Shown here: piece after piece, positions 46,496-58,798 of the stretch
Layout of the letters: each line of letters opens with the position of its first letter
Position numbering within the stretch: the first letter of the stretch is position 1
Source: Scytalidium lignicola
Taxonomy: Eukaryota; Ascomycota; Leotiomycetes
DNA: 64,000 nt
Direction of reading: 5' to 3'
Assembly: GCA_002812745.2 (NCBI GenBank)
Contig: NCSJ02000146.1
Coordinates: forward strand, 40,426 to 104,425
Made by a program: the position numbers and the translations under genes
The notes under the pieces: generated by a model
Database searches by the model: none
The model's input: only the letters and a program-made list of their open reading frames with translations
Told to the model about the DNA's origin: nothing

Positions 46496-48469
46496 ATGGC
46501 AGATCCAATGGACGATATAATTACGATCCATAACTTCTCCGAGAAGGTACCAACAATCGACCCTGGCAATGGCAGCGCCCATCTCTACGCCCTGGTTGAC
46601 ATGGGGAGGTAAATTCCCCCCTTCGCCATTCTGAAAATTGAACCAGCATACACAACATCAACAACACATAAACTAATAAAACCCACCAGCAACGGCATCC
46701 GATTCTCAATCTCCGATCTCTCCCCGCCGCATTCCCGCCTGCTGAAATGCATCCACCGCGAAAGAGCCGCGATATCCCTCTACGACGCCCTCCATGAATC
46801 CGCACCCGGCTCTAAGCCCTTCTACTTCTCCGACTCCACCATCGCAAGAGTCGCCCACACCCTCGCACGTTTCAAGTCAACCTGTGATTCCTACTCCATC
46901 CCCCCAAGCAACATCTCCGTCTTCGCCACGGAAGCAATGCGAACCGCCAAGAACCGAGACGCGATGCTGCAGGCTATCTACGCACACAGCAGTCTGAAAG
47001 TCGACATCCTGGCCCCGGAAATCGAGAGTCTGTTTGGTGCATTGGGGGCCAGGAGTGGATTTGACCACGTCGATGGTTTGTTCATGGATCTAGGCGGTGG
47101 GAGCGTGCAGATGACGTACATGAATTCGCAGGTGGAAGCGTATGAGATGCTAGCTGCGACTGTGGCGAGGAGTCTTCCGTTTGGGGCGGCGAAGCTTTCG
47201 GTGCAGTTGAGTAATGAGATTAGTGCGAGGACGGCGACGGCGGAGTTGGGTAGGTCTATGAAGGCTACGTTTGAGACGTTGAAGGCGCGGTTTCCACTGC
47301 AGCTGCAGCCTGAGAAGAAGGAGAAGGAGAAAGGGATTACTATCTATCTTTGTGGTGGAGGGTTTCGAGGGTATGGGAGTATGTTGATGCATGATGATCC
47401 GATTCAACCTTATCCTATACCCGAAATTGGAGGGTATGTGGTTCCAGGTGAGCGGTTTGTGGAGTTTGAGAAGTTGCTGCAGGTTAATCGGGAGCATGAG
47501 GGGAAGATTTTTGGGATGAGTAAGAGGAGGAGGGAGCAGTTCCCTGCGATTGTGACTGTTGTGAGTGCAGTTATTGAGGCGGTTGGGAAGAGGCATATTA
47601 AAGAGGTGGTGTTTTGTGCTGGAGGGAATAGGGAAGGGGTATTATTTTGCAAGCTGCCAAAGATGGTGAGGCTCGAGAATCCGTTGCTGCAGCTACCTGC
47701 GCCGGATTTGAATCTAGCAAGAGGGAACGTTGAGAAGAAGGCTTCGTTGGAGAAAATAACTGCTTTGCTATCATCTACATTGCCGCTCTCTGATCCAATT
47801 CTCCGTGGCATACCTGCCGCTATCGCACCTTACCTAGCTTCTAATATCTGGATACGAATGGGCAACCCGGACTCTGCCAATTCTTCGCACGCTCTGCATG
47901 ATCCAATCTCTGGCTCACTCTCTGGTTTACCAGGCCTAACGCACCGGCTCCGTGCAATAATAGCGTTAATATTGTGTGCCAGATGGGGAATGGACTTAGC
48001 ACCAGCTGACCGTGTAACCTTCAACAATCTCAGGAATCTGGTTGGATCCGAGACGTCGTTTTGGTGCGAGTTTCTGGGGACGGTGATGAGGGTCTTTTCA
48101 GAAGTCAGCCCTGCGTTTCCGGTTGGAACGGAGGAGTGGTTGTGGCGGTTTAGGTATGCCATTTTTTATTTCTCCCTCCATCTAATACAAGATTGAAACA
48201 GTGCTACTTTTATTGCGGAGAGATTCTGACTGAAGATTTTCCCCACTAGGCTTGATACAACTATAGATGAGCACGCTGGCAAAAAGGGACAAAAGACTAG
48301 AATCAACGCCGTCATTTCTTTTGCTCACGAGCAGCATCAATCTCAACTTGAATCATCTGATGAGGTGGTCGATGTATCTGATTTGGCTCAGATGCTACAT
48401 AAAGTAGGTAAAGGGCTTGATCTTGGATGGAAGGTTAAGGTGGAGCATGGCGACCAAGGTCTATCTTAG
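46496..48469 (+). CDS. RTG2: Ppx/GppA-family retrograde regulation protein Rtg2
   Basis: Three exons (46496-46608, 46690-48153, 48250-48469) give 598 residues, typical for Rtg2. The protein has the ASKHA ATPase fold of exopolyphosphatase/GppA: phosphate-1 loop ALVDMG-SNGIRFSI (spanning intron 1), VFATEAMRTAKN, and the second loop GLFMDLGGGSVQMTY. YLCGGGFRGYG and FCAGGNREG are further conserved glycine-rich segments. In yeast, Rtg2 senses mitochondrial dysfunction, releases the Rtg1/Rtg3 factors and is also part of the SLIK complex. Cytosolic or nuclear. The fungal C-terminus (LDTTIDEHAGKKGQKTRINAVISF) is encoded by the last exon. Convergent with the phospholipase gene, only 193 bp apart. Intact. 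Confidence 0.93.
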
Positions 48470-48662
48470 AAAATTAATGAGATTTATGACGGGGATGATT
48501 CCTTGGGCCTTGAGTATTTTTATATAGAGGGTTATCTTGTTACATGTATTTCGTGATACCCAGATAGATTTCAAAATTAATTCGTTTATTTGTAAAATTT
48601 ATATTCAGCATTTCTCATGACATCCATCAATATCCCGCTACCATTCCGGCATATATCCTCAT

Positions 48663-50709
48663 TTAACTAGAGTAGGTAACGCTATACGCCTTAAAGTACG
48701 TGATATCGCTCGTAATCTGTACTGTTCCCTTGCTGTCAATGGTTACATATTTTCCATTCTCCTTCTGAAGAGCATATCCCTTTCCACTAGCATAGGTGAT
48801 AGTGTAAGTCTCTGCACCCTTGGGGCTTGTGCTTAGACTTGTGTGCGAGGCAATGTATCGGCCGTCAAGGGCACTGCTGATGGTGAATGTGTTGGTGGAG
48901 CTTTGGCTGCCTCCATCTACGAGACTATGGACGATCCAGCGCTGGTTAACGCTTTCATGCGCAGCTGTAGCTGGGGTGGCGGAGAAGTCGTTGGATGGTT
49001 TTCCTGTGTTGGTGAGCGCGTAGCCACCTAGTTCTAGGACGATGTAGCGTCCCTCGGTGAGCTGGCCACGAATTGCCTTGAAGCCTTGCTCAGAGTAGGA
49101 GGAGACTGCATCTGGGGAGATCTGCTTGCCGTATGGGACTGTGGGTCTAGTGACTGGGTACTGTGCCTCGCAGAACTCAGCACCATCGTAATCACCATTA
49201 GAATTAGTGTGTGGTGGAATAGCGTAGGGTAGCTCTGGAACGGAGTAGTCTGGGTTTTCGAAATCAAGCATATTGACAAGCGTAGACATGTGTTCACGTC
49301 TCCAAGGAGCCATTTGGGAAGTCGTGACATCCACACCCTTGGCAGCAAGCCAGTTCTCGACAAACATGATTTGTGAGTTGTGGTCGGCGTGTTCAGTGAA
49401 GACGCTTCCTCCACGGGTCCAGGGCGAGATAATGTAGAAGGGAAGACGGAAACCCGGACCACTGTAGGTGTAGCCGACTTTCTTGTATGGATCGTCGAGC
49501 CACTCTCCAGTTGTGCCTGAGGGCGAATGGTAGGGGGTAACATGATCCCCAAATCCTCCTGTCTCATCATAGGAGATAATAAGGACAGTCTTATTGTAGC
49601 CCTTGCCCTGAGTAACAGCATCGACAACCTGCTTTTGAAGCCAAGCACCATCACGGGGATTGTAGGGAGGATGTTCGGAGAGCTCTGAAGGGCCAATAAT
49701 GTATGAAATAGCTGGAAGTGTTCCGGCAGTAGCTTGAGCATAGAAATCATCTAGAGTCTGGCCGGCAAATCCCTTTTCGTAGAGTGCACTTCCTGGAGCA
49801 GCGGTTTGGAACTGTCCAAACCAGGCGAATGGGTTGTCGTCGAAATTATCGGCGTCCTGGTAGATGGACCATGAGACATTGTTTTTCTCATAAATTTCTG
49901 CAGCAGTTTCCCAGAGCAGGGGATAACAGTTGAAACCGTTAGATTCGCAGCCTGGAGTTTCATTGTTATCTATATATGGGTATCCTCCCTCATCCTTGGT
50001 TTGCGGAGATCCGGGGACGTTAATGGAACCAGATACCCAGGTTACACGGTTTGGGTTGGTTGATGCAATGACACCTTCCTTTCAAGTAGTTAGCAACATT
50101 GTCTAAGGCTATATATGATGGTCGTGCAAAATGAAAGATCCTAAAAGAAACTATTCAAAACGCTTGCAACATACCTGATACATGTCTCCAATAGACCAAG
50201 CATCGGCAATGGCAAATTGCACGGGAAGATCACTCCTCTTGAAATAGCTCCAGCTCCAAGGAGTGTTGTTTGTAGCCCAGTGGTTGTTCAAGTCACCGTT
50301 CAATGCTGCGTGGTTATCTTGCCAACCATTGTCACCAGCACTCATGCATTGAGTAGCGTTCAAGAAATCTCCACCTTGGTAGTTAACATACCAAGGGAGG
50401 AGGTAATCCGCGCTAGTAGTAAGAGCAGAGTTGACGGCCTGTTGCCAGACAGTCTTGCCATCGGGGTTCACCTGCACATTGGGGTCGGAGAAGCCTCGCA
50501 CACCAGCCATTGTACCAAAGTAATGGTCAAAGGCTCTGTTCTCTGATATGACACATCAGCAAGGTAACACGAGAAGTTGATGAAGAGGCATTACCTTGCA
50601 TGAAGAGAACAACATGTTCAATATCTGCAAGAGAACCAGCCATTGCTGGTGCAGCAAGGAGCGGATACATGACCGCAACAACGGACGAGATCTTGGAGAA
50701 GACTGCCAT
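48663..50709 (-). CDS. Secreted phosphatidylcholine-type phospholipase C / phosphoesterase
   Basis: Three exons on the minus strand (50709-50595, 50542-50175, 50078-48663) give 632 residues. A signal peptide is evident (MAVFSKISSVVAVMYPLLAAPAMAG). The alkaline-phosphatase-like phosphoesterase core shows the entry motif [23 protein letters not shown], spanning intron 1, then GVRGFSDPNV. Later motifs are YIIGPSELSEHPP, the metal-site motif IISYDETGGFGDHVTPY, and LPFYIISPWTRGG. A final C-terminal domain of about 190 residues (GRYIVLELGGYALTNTGKP, ALDGRYIASH, NGKYVTIDS) resembles the beta-rich repeat of fungal and bacterial non-specific PLCs. It releases phosphorylated head groups from phospholipids outside the cell, often induced by phosphate limitation. 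Exon 3 lacks an in-frame ATG until late, but the frame is continuous. Intact. Confidence 0.92.
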
Positions 50710-51715
50710 AGTGAATGGTTAATGGATCAGCAGGTCCAGCTGGAAAGAGACAATCTTTACGCAAGACGGAATATCTAGAATGGAGGTACCAGGGCTATAT
50801 ATCACTTCTCGGGAGCATCAAAGCTCAAGGCCTCAAGCTCAAGGCCCCATGTTCCCAAGTAAAGAAAGCCCCTCCTTACCCGCACAGGGAACTGACAAAG
50901 GAAATGGGAAGACCGAGGGTGCCGGATCTTCTCCAATGGAAAATGGGGAATTGAAAATCAAACGCAAGCAGGGATTGACTGCAGGACTCCATTTTCTACT
51001 TGGGAACGGTTCAACAAGGTATCCCACTACTTACCTAGTTTCTAGAACACGATCAGCACGTTCCTAGCTCTGGGAAATCCACGCGTGGATCTTCGCAGGA
51101 CAGCGCAGAGAATGCTGCGAGAGTAAGGCCTGGTACATAGAGGAACATCCAATCGTCGCAGCATGCCGTTGCTCGTGGATTCAGGCACAGGATGATCTCC
51201 GCAACGGTCCAGCTGGCTCTGGACCATTCCTCGAACGAGGTGGTGTACAGTATTAAGCTAGCAAGACGGGACGACCTTCACCGGCAATGTCATTTGTTAG
51301 TACGTAAAGTACAGTATTTTGCGGTTTCCTGAGCGCAAATCCGTTAACGTCTCCCGCAGAGCTGCAGTCCCATGGAAGCTTGTTGTCGAACTTCCAATTT
51401 CGGTTAGCCCGTTGCAACCCACGTGCTGGAGAGAGAGGCCAGTCGGAGCAGTCGGGGGCGGACCGTTGTCGCCTTAACTTCTTCCCCCCTGCCTTTCAGG
51501 TACGGGCACCAAGGTTGGCCGGGACTTCTCCCACCTTTCTAACACTCCATCAATGGTCTTTCTGTACTAAGCAAGCTTCACAATGATATTCATCAATCCT
51601 AGCGTTGTCAAACAACTGGATTGTAATGTTGAGAGAAAGAAGGAAGGCGAGAATAATAGGGTTGTAGGAGTAATAAGTCTTCCATGTGAGAAAGCACAAG
51701 CAAATCGAGATCCCC
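50710..51715. promoter_or_regulatory. Divergent promoter region of the PLC and multicopper oxidase genes
   Basis: About 1 kb between divergent genes: both promoters lie here. No convincing coding frame. I saw no clear CACGTG phosphate box, but one could be missed by eye. Confidence 0.45.
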
Positions 51716-54021
51716 ATGGCTTCGGGTACTGCGCGAAGGAGCGCAATCTTCGCCTTCAAGATGTCTGATGAGATCTATGAGATCGATTATGAAGATTCAG
51801 ATGTGTTTATACAGGACTTCGACGATCGACTGCAGCTGGAGTTCGAGAAAAATTATAAAAGACATGGATATTTACTGAAGACACCTAGCCTCAGCGTGAC
51901 TATCTTGGTGGTCTTTGGAAGTCTCATCTTGATAATCTTCGCTGTCCTCGGCCTACAGAGTCCGGCTAGACATACCACCCTCTTCGATTTCTTCCATAAA
52001 ACAGGAGAATATAGCCCAGAGATTGACTCGGAACACTTTCTGGGCATCGAGCTTCATCCTGAGGATCATGTGTACCGGCAGCCAACCACAATCGTCCAGA
52101 ACTGGACTATATCCTCAGATTACCGCTTCCCGGATGGTGTAAAGAAGAAGGTATATCTGGTTAACGGCCAATTTCCAGGACCAACTATTGAGTGCCGCCA
52201 GGGTGATAAGCTGATCATCCATGTCACCAATTCTCTTTCTGTCAGTGACACCGATTCTCCAGCACAGATGTCAGAAGGTATATCAATCCACTGGCATGGT
52301 CTCAATATGCGTGGTAGTAACCACATGGATGGCGTCGTGGGATTCACTCAGTGCGCTATTCCAGCGGGAGGAAGTTTCACTTATGAGTTTGAGGTTGGTG
52401 AGCAAACGGGCACGTTCTGGTGGCATGCCCATAGTAGCGTCCACAGAGGAGATGGCATGTTTGGAGGTTTAGTCATCCATAAGACCGTTCATCAAAGTGA
52501 CAAGGGGGAAATGATGACTGATGTGAAAGAGTATGGATATGAGAAGGAGGTTCTGCTTATGATTGGAGACTGGTATCATCAGAGCGCCGAGGAGGTATTG
52601 GCGTGGTATACAAGTGCTAGGGGGTTTGGAAACGAAGTAAGCTTAGCATTTTCTTTCCAGACACTGCGTTTTGATTTTCAGTATGACTTATGTTGCCATT
52701 CTACTGCTATCTTTTACTCAAACATCTGCTTATTTTAAGTAGCCTGTTCCGGATTCTTTGCTGGTAAATGGTGTAGGAAAATTCATCTGCTCAATGGCAG
52801 TTCCAGCAAAGCCAGTTGAATGCATTGATATTCCCAACGATCAGATCCGTAGTGTTTTAGGAGGGCATTTAACTGGTGTGCCAACCCGATTGAGGATTGT
52901 GAACGTAGGGTGGGTCTAACTCGTCATTATGTGATTGCTCTACAGCACAGCTATTGCGGAAAGGCGTAACTCAACTAACGCGAGATTAGAACTTTAGCTG
53001 GGTTCACTCTTGCTATAAACGAAGGCACCCTTATCCCACATACAGTAGACTCCGGACCTAAGATTTTAGGTACTCCAACCCGGTCTGTAGGAATTTTATA
53101 TCCCGGGGAACGTATGGATCTCTTTCTTGAATGGAATGAGAATCCTTCATCTTTAGTTGAATTGGAAGTAATTCTAGATCCTGAGTAAGCACCTATTTCT
53201 CCGAAAATCAAGACCATTTTTGAACTCATCAAACATCCAGAAATTTCCGATATACCAACTTCGCTCTTCGTCCAAACCAAACCTTTCCATTAATCAATCC
53301 TATTACTCCTTCAAAACCATCTGAGTCTCTTATTTCGCCAAGCCCGCTCTCTCAATCTAAGCAAAACCATCACTTTGATCTCTCACAAGCAAAATCCTTC
53401 TTATTCATTTCTCCACCATTACCACAGCAAGCAGATGAACAGCTCCTCCTCTACACTAAAACTCAAAAGCTATCCATAAACTCTAACCATCCACAAGGCT
53501 TCATGAACCGGACCTCTTGGGCTCCCCAATCATCTCCACTTCTGTCCATCCCACGAGAAAGATGGGACGTGAACCAGCTCGTGCCGTGGATATCCCTCTC
53601 TCCAGAAACAGCTTACCAGAAACAAGGACTGGGAAGATTTGGTAAGTGGATTGATATAATAATCAACAATCTCGATGATGGTTCTCATCCATTCCATCTT
53701 CATGGTTATAATTTCTATGTCTTATACTCTTACCGAAGTGAACATGGCTGGGGCTCATATACGCCATACACCGCGTCTAGTGGTGGTGTACCTACTCAAC
53801 TAGATTTAAACCTTGAAACTCCACTCCTGAAAGATACAGTATCTGTTCCAAGGAGGGGGTTTGTTGTGTTGAGGTTTTGGGCTGATAATCCTGGAATCTG
53901 GATGTTCCATTGTCATGTGATTTTCCACCAGGCTAGTGGAATGGCTATGGGTATTGCTGTAGGAGGATCTGAAGTCCATAAAGACGTTGATATGAGGAGT
54001 GCCGAGCTCTGTAAAGCTTGA
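51716..54021 (+). CDS. Membrane-anchored multicopper oxidase (laccase-like)
   Basis: Four exons (51716-52636, 52743-52909, 52990-53184, 53241-54021) give 687 residues. The start is uncertain: in-frame ATGs lie at 51686, 51716 and 51761. All four copper-binding segments are present: HWHGLNMRGSNHMDG, GTFWWHAHSSVHRGDG, HPFHLHGYNFYV and the type-1 site HCHVIFHQASGMAMG. In the last, Met sits ten residues after the ligand Cys, suggesting a moderate redox potential. A single transmembrane segment lies at about residues 61-80 (VTILVVFGSLILIIFAVLGL) after an acidic cytosolic tail (DEIYEIDYEDSDVF). The enzyme domain therefore faces outside as a type II membrane protein, unlike secreted laccases or Fet3 with its C-terminal anchor. 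It would oxidise phenols or metals using O2; the substrate is unknown. Intact. Confidence 0.9.
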
Positions 54022-55132
54022 TACTGCTTGAGATCTTATTATTAAGACTTTATAAAATTAGATAGTAGTTGATGAACTTAGAAAGACCCTTCGTTTATAA
54101 GGTTCTAATATGAGCCTTTTAGTAAATTTAGAAAATCATAACTTGTCTAACTTTTAACGTTAGAGGTCTATATTTCGAACTGTAAATAGTTACCTCGGTA
54201 AGTATTTTTGCTACCTTTTCATAACCAGTAGCAGAAGGCATAAGGCTTTCTATGTAGTTTCACTCCATTTGATGTAGGAAAGCCAAGGCAGACTAGAGAC
54301 TCGTCCTTCCACTTCTGGGGAAGCGGGGTAGTTCGTCTTGAGAGGTGCCTCTCTTAATTAGCGTATTAGCTAAACTTACTTGGTCAAGTTTTCCCGCCGC
54401 AACAAAAGCCATAGGTGAACGTGGCAGCAACTTATCCACTAACTTTGCCTCTTCCGCCTTGCCGCAAGTAAGCGATTGCCTCTCAATTCGGGGGCCCCCA
54501 ATGGGTTGACTAGTTTTGTATTGCTAGGATCGAGCTCTTGAGGAGATAATGGCTGATTGGATAGAGTTGTTGAGTTCTTGAGCTCCTATCTCCTCCAAGC
54601 TCTTAATAGCATCTGCCTCTCATTCTCATTGGGCTCTTATGGCATTAGGGAAATGCCAGCAACAAATAGCTTTATAATAAAGTGTGCATGTGATAGCTAG
54701 TGTTTAGGCAACCGTTCAACATGTTTCATTATAATACGGGTATTTCACAGCCTTATCTGATTAGGATTATCTATCATTTGAGGTCCTCTTGTTCTACCGT
54801 GACTGGTCGCCTCATACAATCGACGGAGCGTTATTTTAGAAGCGCCATAGGCTACCCAACGAACTAACTACCTACAATATGTTCCCATAATTGGTTATTC
54901 GTCTAGTTTAAAGCCTTGAGTTTGATTTGGAACTCGGCGTATGCATGAGTTGTGGCCAGCTGTTCTTGGGTCGGAATGCATCAAGATCTGATTTTCTCTG
55001 CTTGTGCCGTATATATATAAAGTTTCAGGTTACCTTGGAGTAATCACTGTAATACTTAAACCAGACTCTAATCTTAAGTACCTTTCATTAATTTTCTTGC
55101 TGAATTTAACCATTTCTCCGTTCGAGTTTACT
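54022..55132. other. Intergenic, no gene recognised
   Basis: About 1.1 kb. Around 54270-54660 the sequence is less AT-rich, with a short minus-strand frame I could not assign. A TATATATATAAAG stretch at 55009-55021 precedes the next gene by about 115 bp and may serve as TATA element. Confidence 0.4.
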
Positions 55133-56192
55133 ATGACTCCTCGTGGCCCTGGTTCAGAAACCTTACGGCGGTTCATCAAAAAGCTTCAAGATCCTGATTG
55201 TTACGACGATGATGACCTCGAACGCCTCGACGATGGTGAAGGATATATAATTGTATCTGACCCAAAACTCGGGGTAAAACTGGTCCATGCAGGTGTAAGT
55301 CCTCCCTCGAGATACAACTATGTGAAATTTTAAGCAAAAAGCCCCAAAGTTAACCCACTACCTCTCACTGCAGATTCACCCCGAGGCTGTGCATTACCGC
55401 CATAAAATATACATGGTTATCGAGAGTCATGGAAAGGCTGCGAATAGAGTAGCTCCTCCGGGCACTGTAGTTGCAAGCATACTCACGGCCCAGTATACTA
55501 AAAGAAAGGCCCTGTGCAAGGCCCTTCTCCTGTCTGTCCAGTCTAAGGGCAAAAGAGTTGTTGCCGACCACCCCGACTCCTCAAGCTCAAGGTGCTCACT
55601 TTGCGGGCACAATGCAGTCTTCCGCTCTGTCTGCTATAATCGAAATTTTTGGAGCGGTGACGATTACGACTGGAAATTATGTTGCTCCGTGGATGCATGG
55701 TGGAGCAGCTATAGCACGTATACTTGTGTAAGTTTATTTATTTGCTGAGCTATAAACTAGACTGAACTATATAGAGCCTCATGCTGATTCAATGATTGGT
55801 CTCAGTGCGCCTGCAAAGAAGGAACTATGTCTGGATTCAATACCGAAAATTCGTCTAATATGACTGACGATACCCCTAAAACAATGCCACTGGATGAACC
55901 ACAGTCAACACCTCTGCTTCCGACAGGAGCTTTCACTTGCTACCCGCAAGTCTCGTGGCAAACTATACAAAGTGCATCCAAGGACGGAGAACACGGTACC
56001 AAGAACTACTTCTTCCATCAACAAAATGTTTATGTTGGCGCTAAAGAGGGTACCAACTATTCAATGGTGCAGAATGCACAGCCAACACAACGTTTTCTAC
56101 CGGATGCGCAGGTTGAGGAGGTTAGCGAAGAGATCAATCTAGCTCACGGTGTCAGTATCGAAGCCATAGAACAGCCTACAGAAGTCAATTGA
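55133..56192 (+). CDS. Hypothetical Cys-containing protein, three exons
   Basis: I do not recognise the family. Proposed exons 55133-55294, 55374-55727 and 55806-56192 (donors both GTAAGT) give 300 residues. Exon 1 is acidic (CYDDDDLERLDDGEGYIIVS, then LGVKLVHAG). Exon 2 opens IHPEAVHYRHKIYMVIESHG and ends in a Cys-rich stretch (SRCSLCGHNA...SVCY...KLCCS...YTC). It joins CACKEG in exon 3, so up to nine Cys could bind zinc. Exon 3 is Asn/Gln/Thr-rich (MSGFNTENSSN...). The second half of exon 2 has another open frame (55471-55731) reading QSSALSAIIEIFGAVTITTG, which also looks protein-like; if that is the true frame, the model and the zinc idea fail. A start at 55133 is favoured over 55004, which would add an unlikely hydrophobic leader. 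Confidence 0.5.
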
Positions 56193-56834
56193 GGGACGAC
56201 ACTTCACGTAAGATTGCATATATTTTAATGATTCTCTTCATTCTCTAGCAACACCCTTTGCTATGTTGTTTCACTCTATGATACTAAACTGTAGTATTGC
56301 TGTGGAACTGTTTAAATGGAGAGTGAGAAGTTTTGAACAAGAGAACGAAAGACTAGGAGGGATTGACTTTTTAATAACTTTATTGATATTTTTTTTTTNG
56401 AGTTGATAATATCATGATGCTTTTAGATAAACGAGTGTCGTCGAGGGTAATCTCATCAGGCAAATGAGTTAAGGCTCAATACGTCTGTCTATGTTCTCAC
56501 AAGCCTCTCACATACAGATCATCTGGTCTTTCTATAATTGATATCAAACGAGATATCAGACTATACCGTATTTGCTCTTGCAAATTTAGGAGATCTAACT
56601 GGTTTGCTATCTCAACGTCGAATTTCTAACAAATATAAGCTCCACTATATAGTTATTGATTGTACTATACAGCTATTACCAGAAGCTATACAGCTCCCGC
56701 TCCATTATATACATATTAGGTCTATTCGAAGCTCTCTAAATCTACAATGAATCCAATCATTCCGAATCTGTCCCCGCTTATTTTCAACACCAATATCGTA
56801 CAGCATATAAATGAGATATCCAAAAATACAGAAT
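56193..56834. other. Intergenic, AT-rich, with a T-run containing an N
   Basis: About 640 bp between convergent genes. One N at 56399 after a T-run. Frames at 56538-56750 have no recognisable content. Probably both 3' UTRs. Confidence 0.4.
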
Positions 56835-57959
56835 TTATTCCTGACTAATTCTCGACGCCGTAAGCCTCCAAAGGTCTCGGGGAAACGCGCCACCCTCCTC
56901 CAGCAACGTCGTAAATCCCTCGTTCTCAGACGTCAATTGGGAATTGTCAGCAATGTACAAACAGATTAGCAGTCTCAAATCATCAATTCCCTTTGCCAAA
57001 TCCACGGTGCTCCCGTCAGAGTACACGTATTGCACCAGATCGACCATGTGCTGGACTTTCGATGCGTCGAGACGTAACATGCCGAGCGTTTGATGCAGTT
57101 TAAGAAGACTCAGGGTCTTCAGGGTCTCCACTTCCCATCTATATGCTAGAATATAAAGCGAAGCATGAAGACGGAGCACTTCGCCAATGTTCTCATCGGA
57201 TCCGGTCTCTACTCTAGGGTCGCAAGTGTTCTCGAAGTTGTTCCGGGGTCTGAGAATCGAATAGCTGAGGGAACTGAAACTCTTGGGGAAATTGATACTG
57301 CGTTTCATCTTAAGTTTTAAGCCTTTCTTCTTCGTTGGACTTAAGTAAGGGTAAGGATAAGGACTGTCTCCTTCAATTTCATTCGCAGGAGGCTCTATTG
57401 GAGGCTCAGCAAATATATCTATGGGTTTTGGTGGAGATGATGGGTCGGGCTCAGAGTCTGGGTATATTAATTTCGGGCGACTGCGGTTCTTCTTTTTCCT
57501 TGCACTGACCCATCCAAAGCCATAATCGATTGGTGAAGCAGTGTCTCCATTCGGAGTTGATGGTGGTTCAAGCTCTGGTGACGGCGCAGATTCCATAACA
57601 TGAGGCGGTTCTATGAATATTCCATTTGAGGTCTCTTCTTGCACAATCATAGTTGGAACGGAATAGTCTCCGGTATATGCGAACTGTATAAATCGCGTGA
57701 AAGTCTCCTGTTCTACATCCCTCCATACAATAATACTTTCGTTGGACCTCGAGCCGAGTCGTCCAGCTAAAGCTAGGGATTGATGCACCAGAGCTGCTTC
57801 ATGAACTAAGAATGAGACTTCATCGACGCCAACGAGGAATGTAATAGGGCGAGACAGAAGTATCCTATGGAAGTTCAGTAATTAATTGATTTTTAAAATA
57901 CACTAACTACAAAGGGAGCTACCATGGGTGGATACGAACGTTTCGAATGATGTAGACAT
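56835..57959 (-). CDS. BTB/POZ domain protein
   Basis: Two exons on the minus strand: a 20-nt first exon (57959-57940) and 57864-56835, giving 349 residues. The junction reads MSTSFET-ILLSRPITFLVGVDEVSFLVHEAALV, the usual beginning of fungal BTB proteins (F-x2-IL-x-SRP-x-TFLVG, then VH-x-A). The domain continues with NESIIVWRDVEQETFTRFIQFAYTGDYSVP. The middle (about 105-200) is Pro/Ser-rich and disordered. The C-terminal part holds helices (LHASLYILAYRWEVETLKTLSLLKLHQTL) typical of the BACK-like tail. BTB proteins dimerise and often bring substrates to Cullin-3 ubiquitin ligases. The donor is a weak GTTCGT; the stronger-looking GTAGCT 17 bases downstream gives the wrong frame. Function otherwise unknown. 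Confidence 0.78.
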
Positions 57960-58798
57960 CTTAGACTCTTCTTTCTTCAAAACCGAAACAAAGTGAACCT
58001 ATCAAGTATCTTGAAATGTCCCCGCATATACAGCTATCTCTAAAGAGATTGGATCGAATAAGTATCACGATGGTGGCGGAGTGAGAGACAGCGTCAGCGT
58101 GAGCGTGAGACGTCTAGTGTGCAGCTGCAGGCTCTGTTTCCGGGATGCGTTGTCGTAACATCAGCAAATTAGAAAATTTTTTCTCCAGATTCTGTTCCGA
58201 AACGCAGGCGTAGGCTGTTGCTTAATAAGAAAAGGTCAGATCCATAATTTTGTGTCTGATATACATAAAGTAGCGGTGACCGTAACTCATTGCCGTAGCA
58301 ATAGCTGTACAATTGACATCTCTACGGTTCCACCCTACAGTGGAACCTCACCGTCATACGAATAGGCAGCGGCCAATTGGATGGCCCAAACCTTCGCTAG
58401 AATAATAGAATTCCAATTTAGTGAGTAGGTCCCAGTGTCTAGAGCTAGCGCTTGGACGCAAAGGTACCAGTTGACAGCCCCACAGCCCCCTAAAATAGGG
58501 GTTCGGATTAGCATAATTACAGTAGTGCCCGAACAGCCGGAAACAGTATCCTTATATATATATATTATGAGGTGCGTGATAATAGCTAAACCTTAACCAC
58601 ACGATTCTTAACCTAAATTCGTTCATATAATATTTGATATTTATTTTGCATGACGTAAAATAATAATAAAAATGTCAACATAGAGTGCTTCTTTTGTCCA
58701 TCTCATCCCACAGTAATAGACACATCTCTTTTAAAGGTACAGTAGAAAAGGTTTCGTCTTCTATATAATACCTGTCTAAATAGAGCAGAAAAACGTCC
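57960..58798. other. Intergenic with a small hairpin and AT microsatellite
   Basis: About 840 bp. Includes a perfect inverted repeat GGTTCCAC-CCTACA-GTGGAACC at 58326-58347 and a TA run around 58553-58566. A comparable pairing of short hairpin and TA run occurs near 4960-4990, so both may be remains of one small repeat family. Confidence 0.45.
58326..58347. repeat. Perfect 8-bp inverted repeat hairpin
   Basis: Arms GGTTCCAC and GTGGAACC around the 6-base loop CCTACA. Confidence 0.75.

Noticed and set aside
49034..49750. 238-codon minus-strand frame inside the phospholipase gene
   Set aside because: Overlaps the real exon in another frame; the true frame is continuous from 50078 but has no early ATG.
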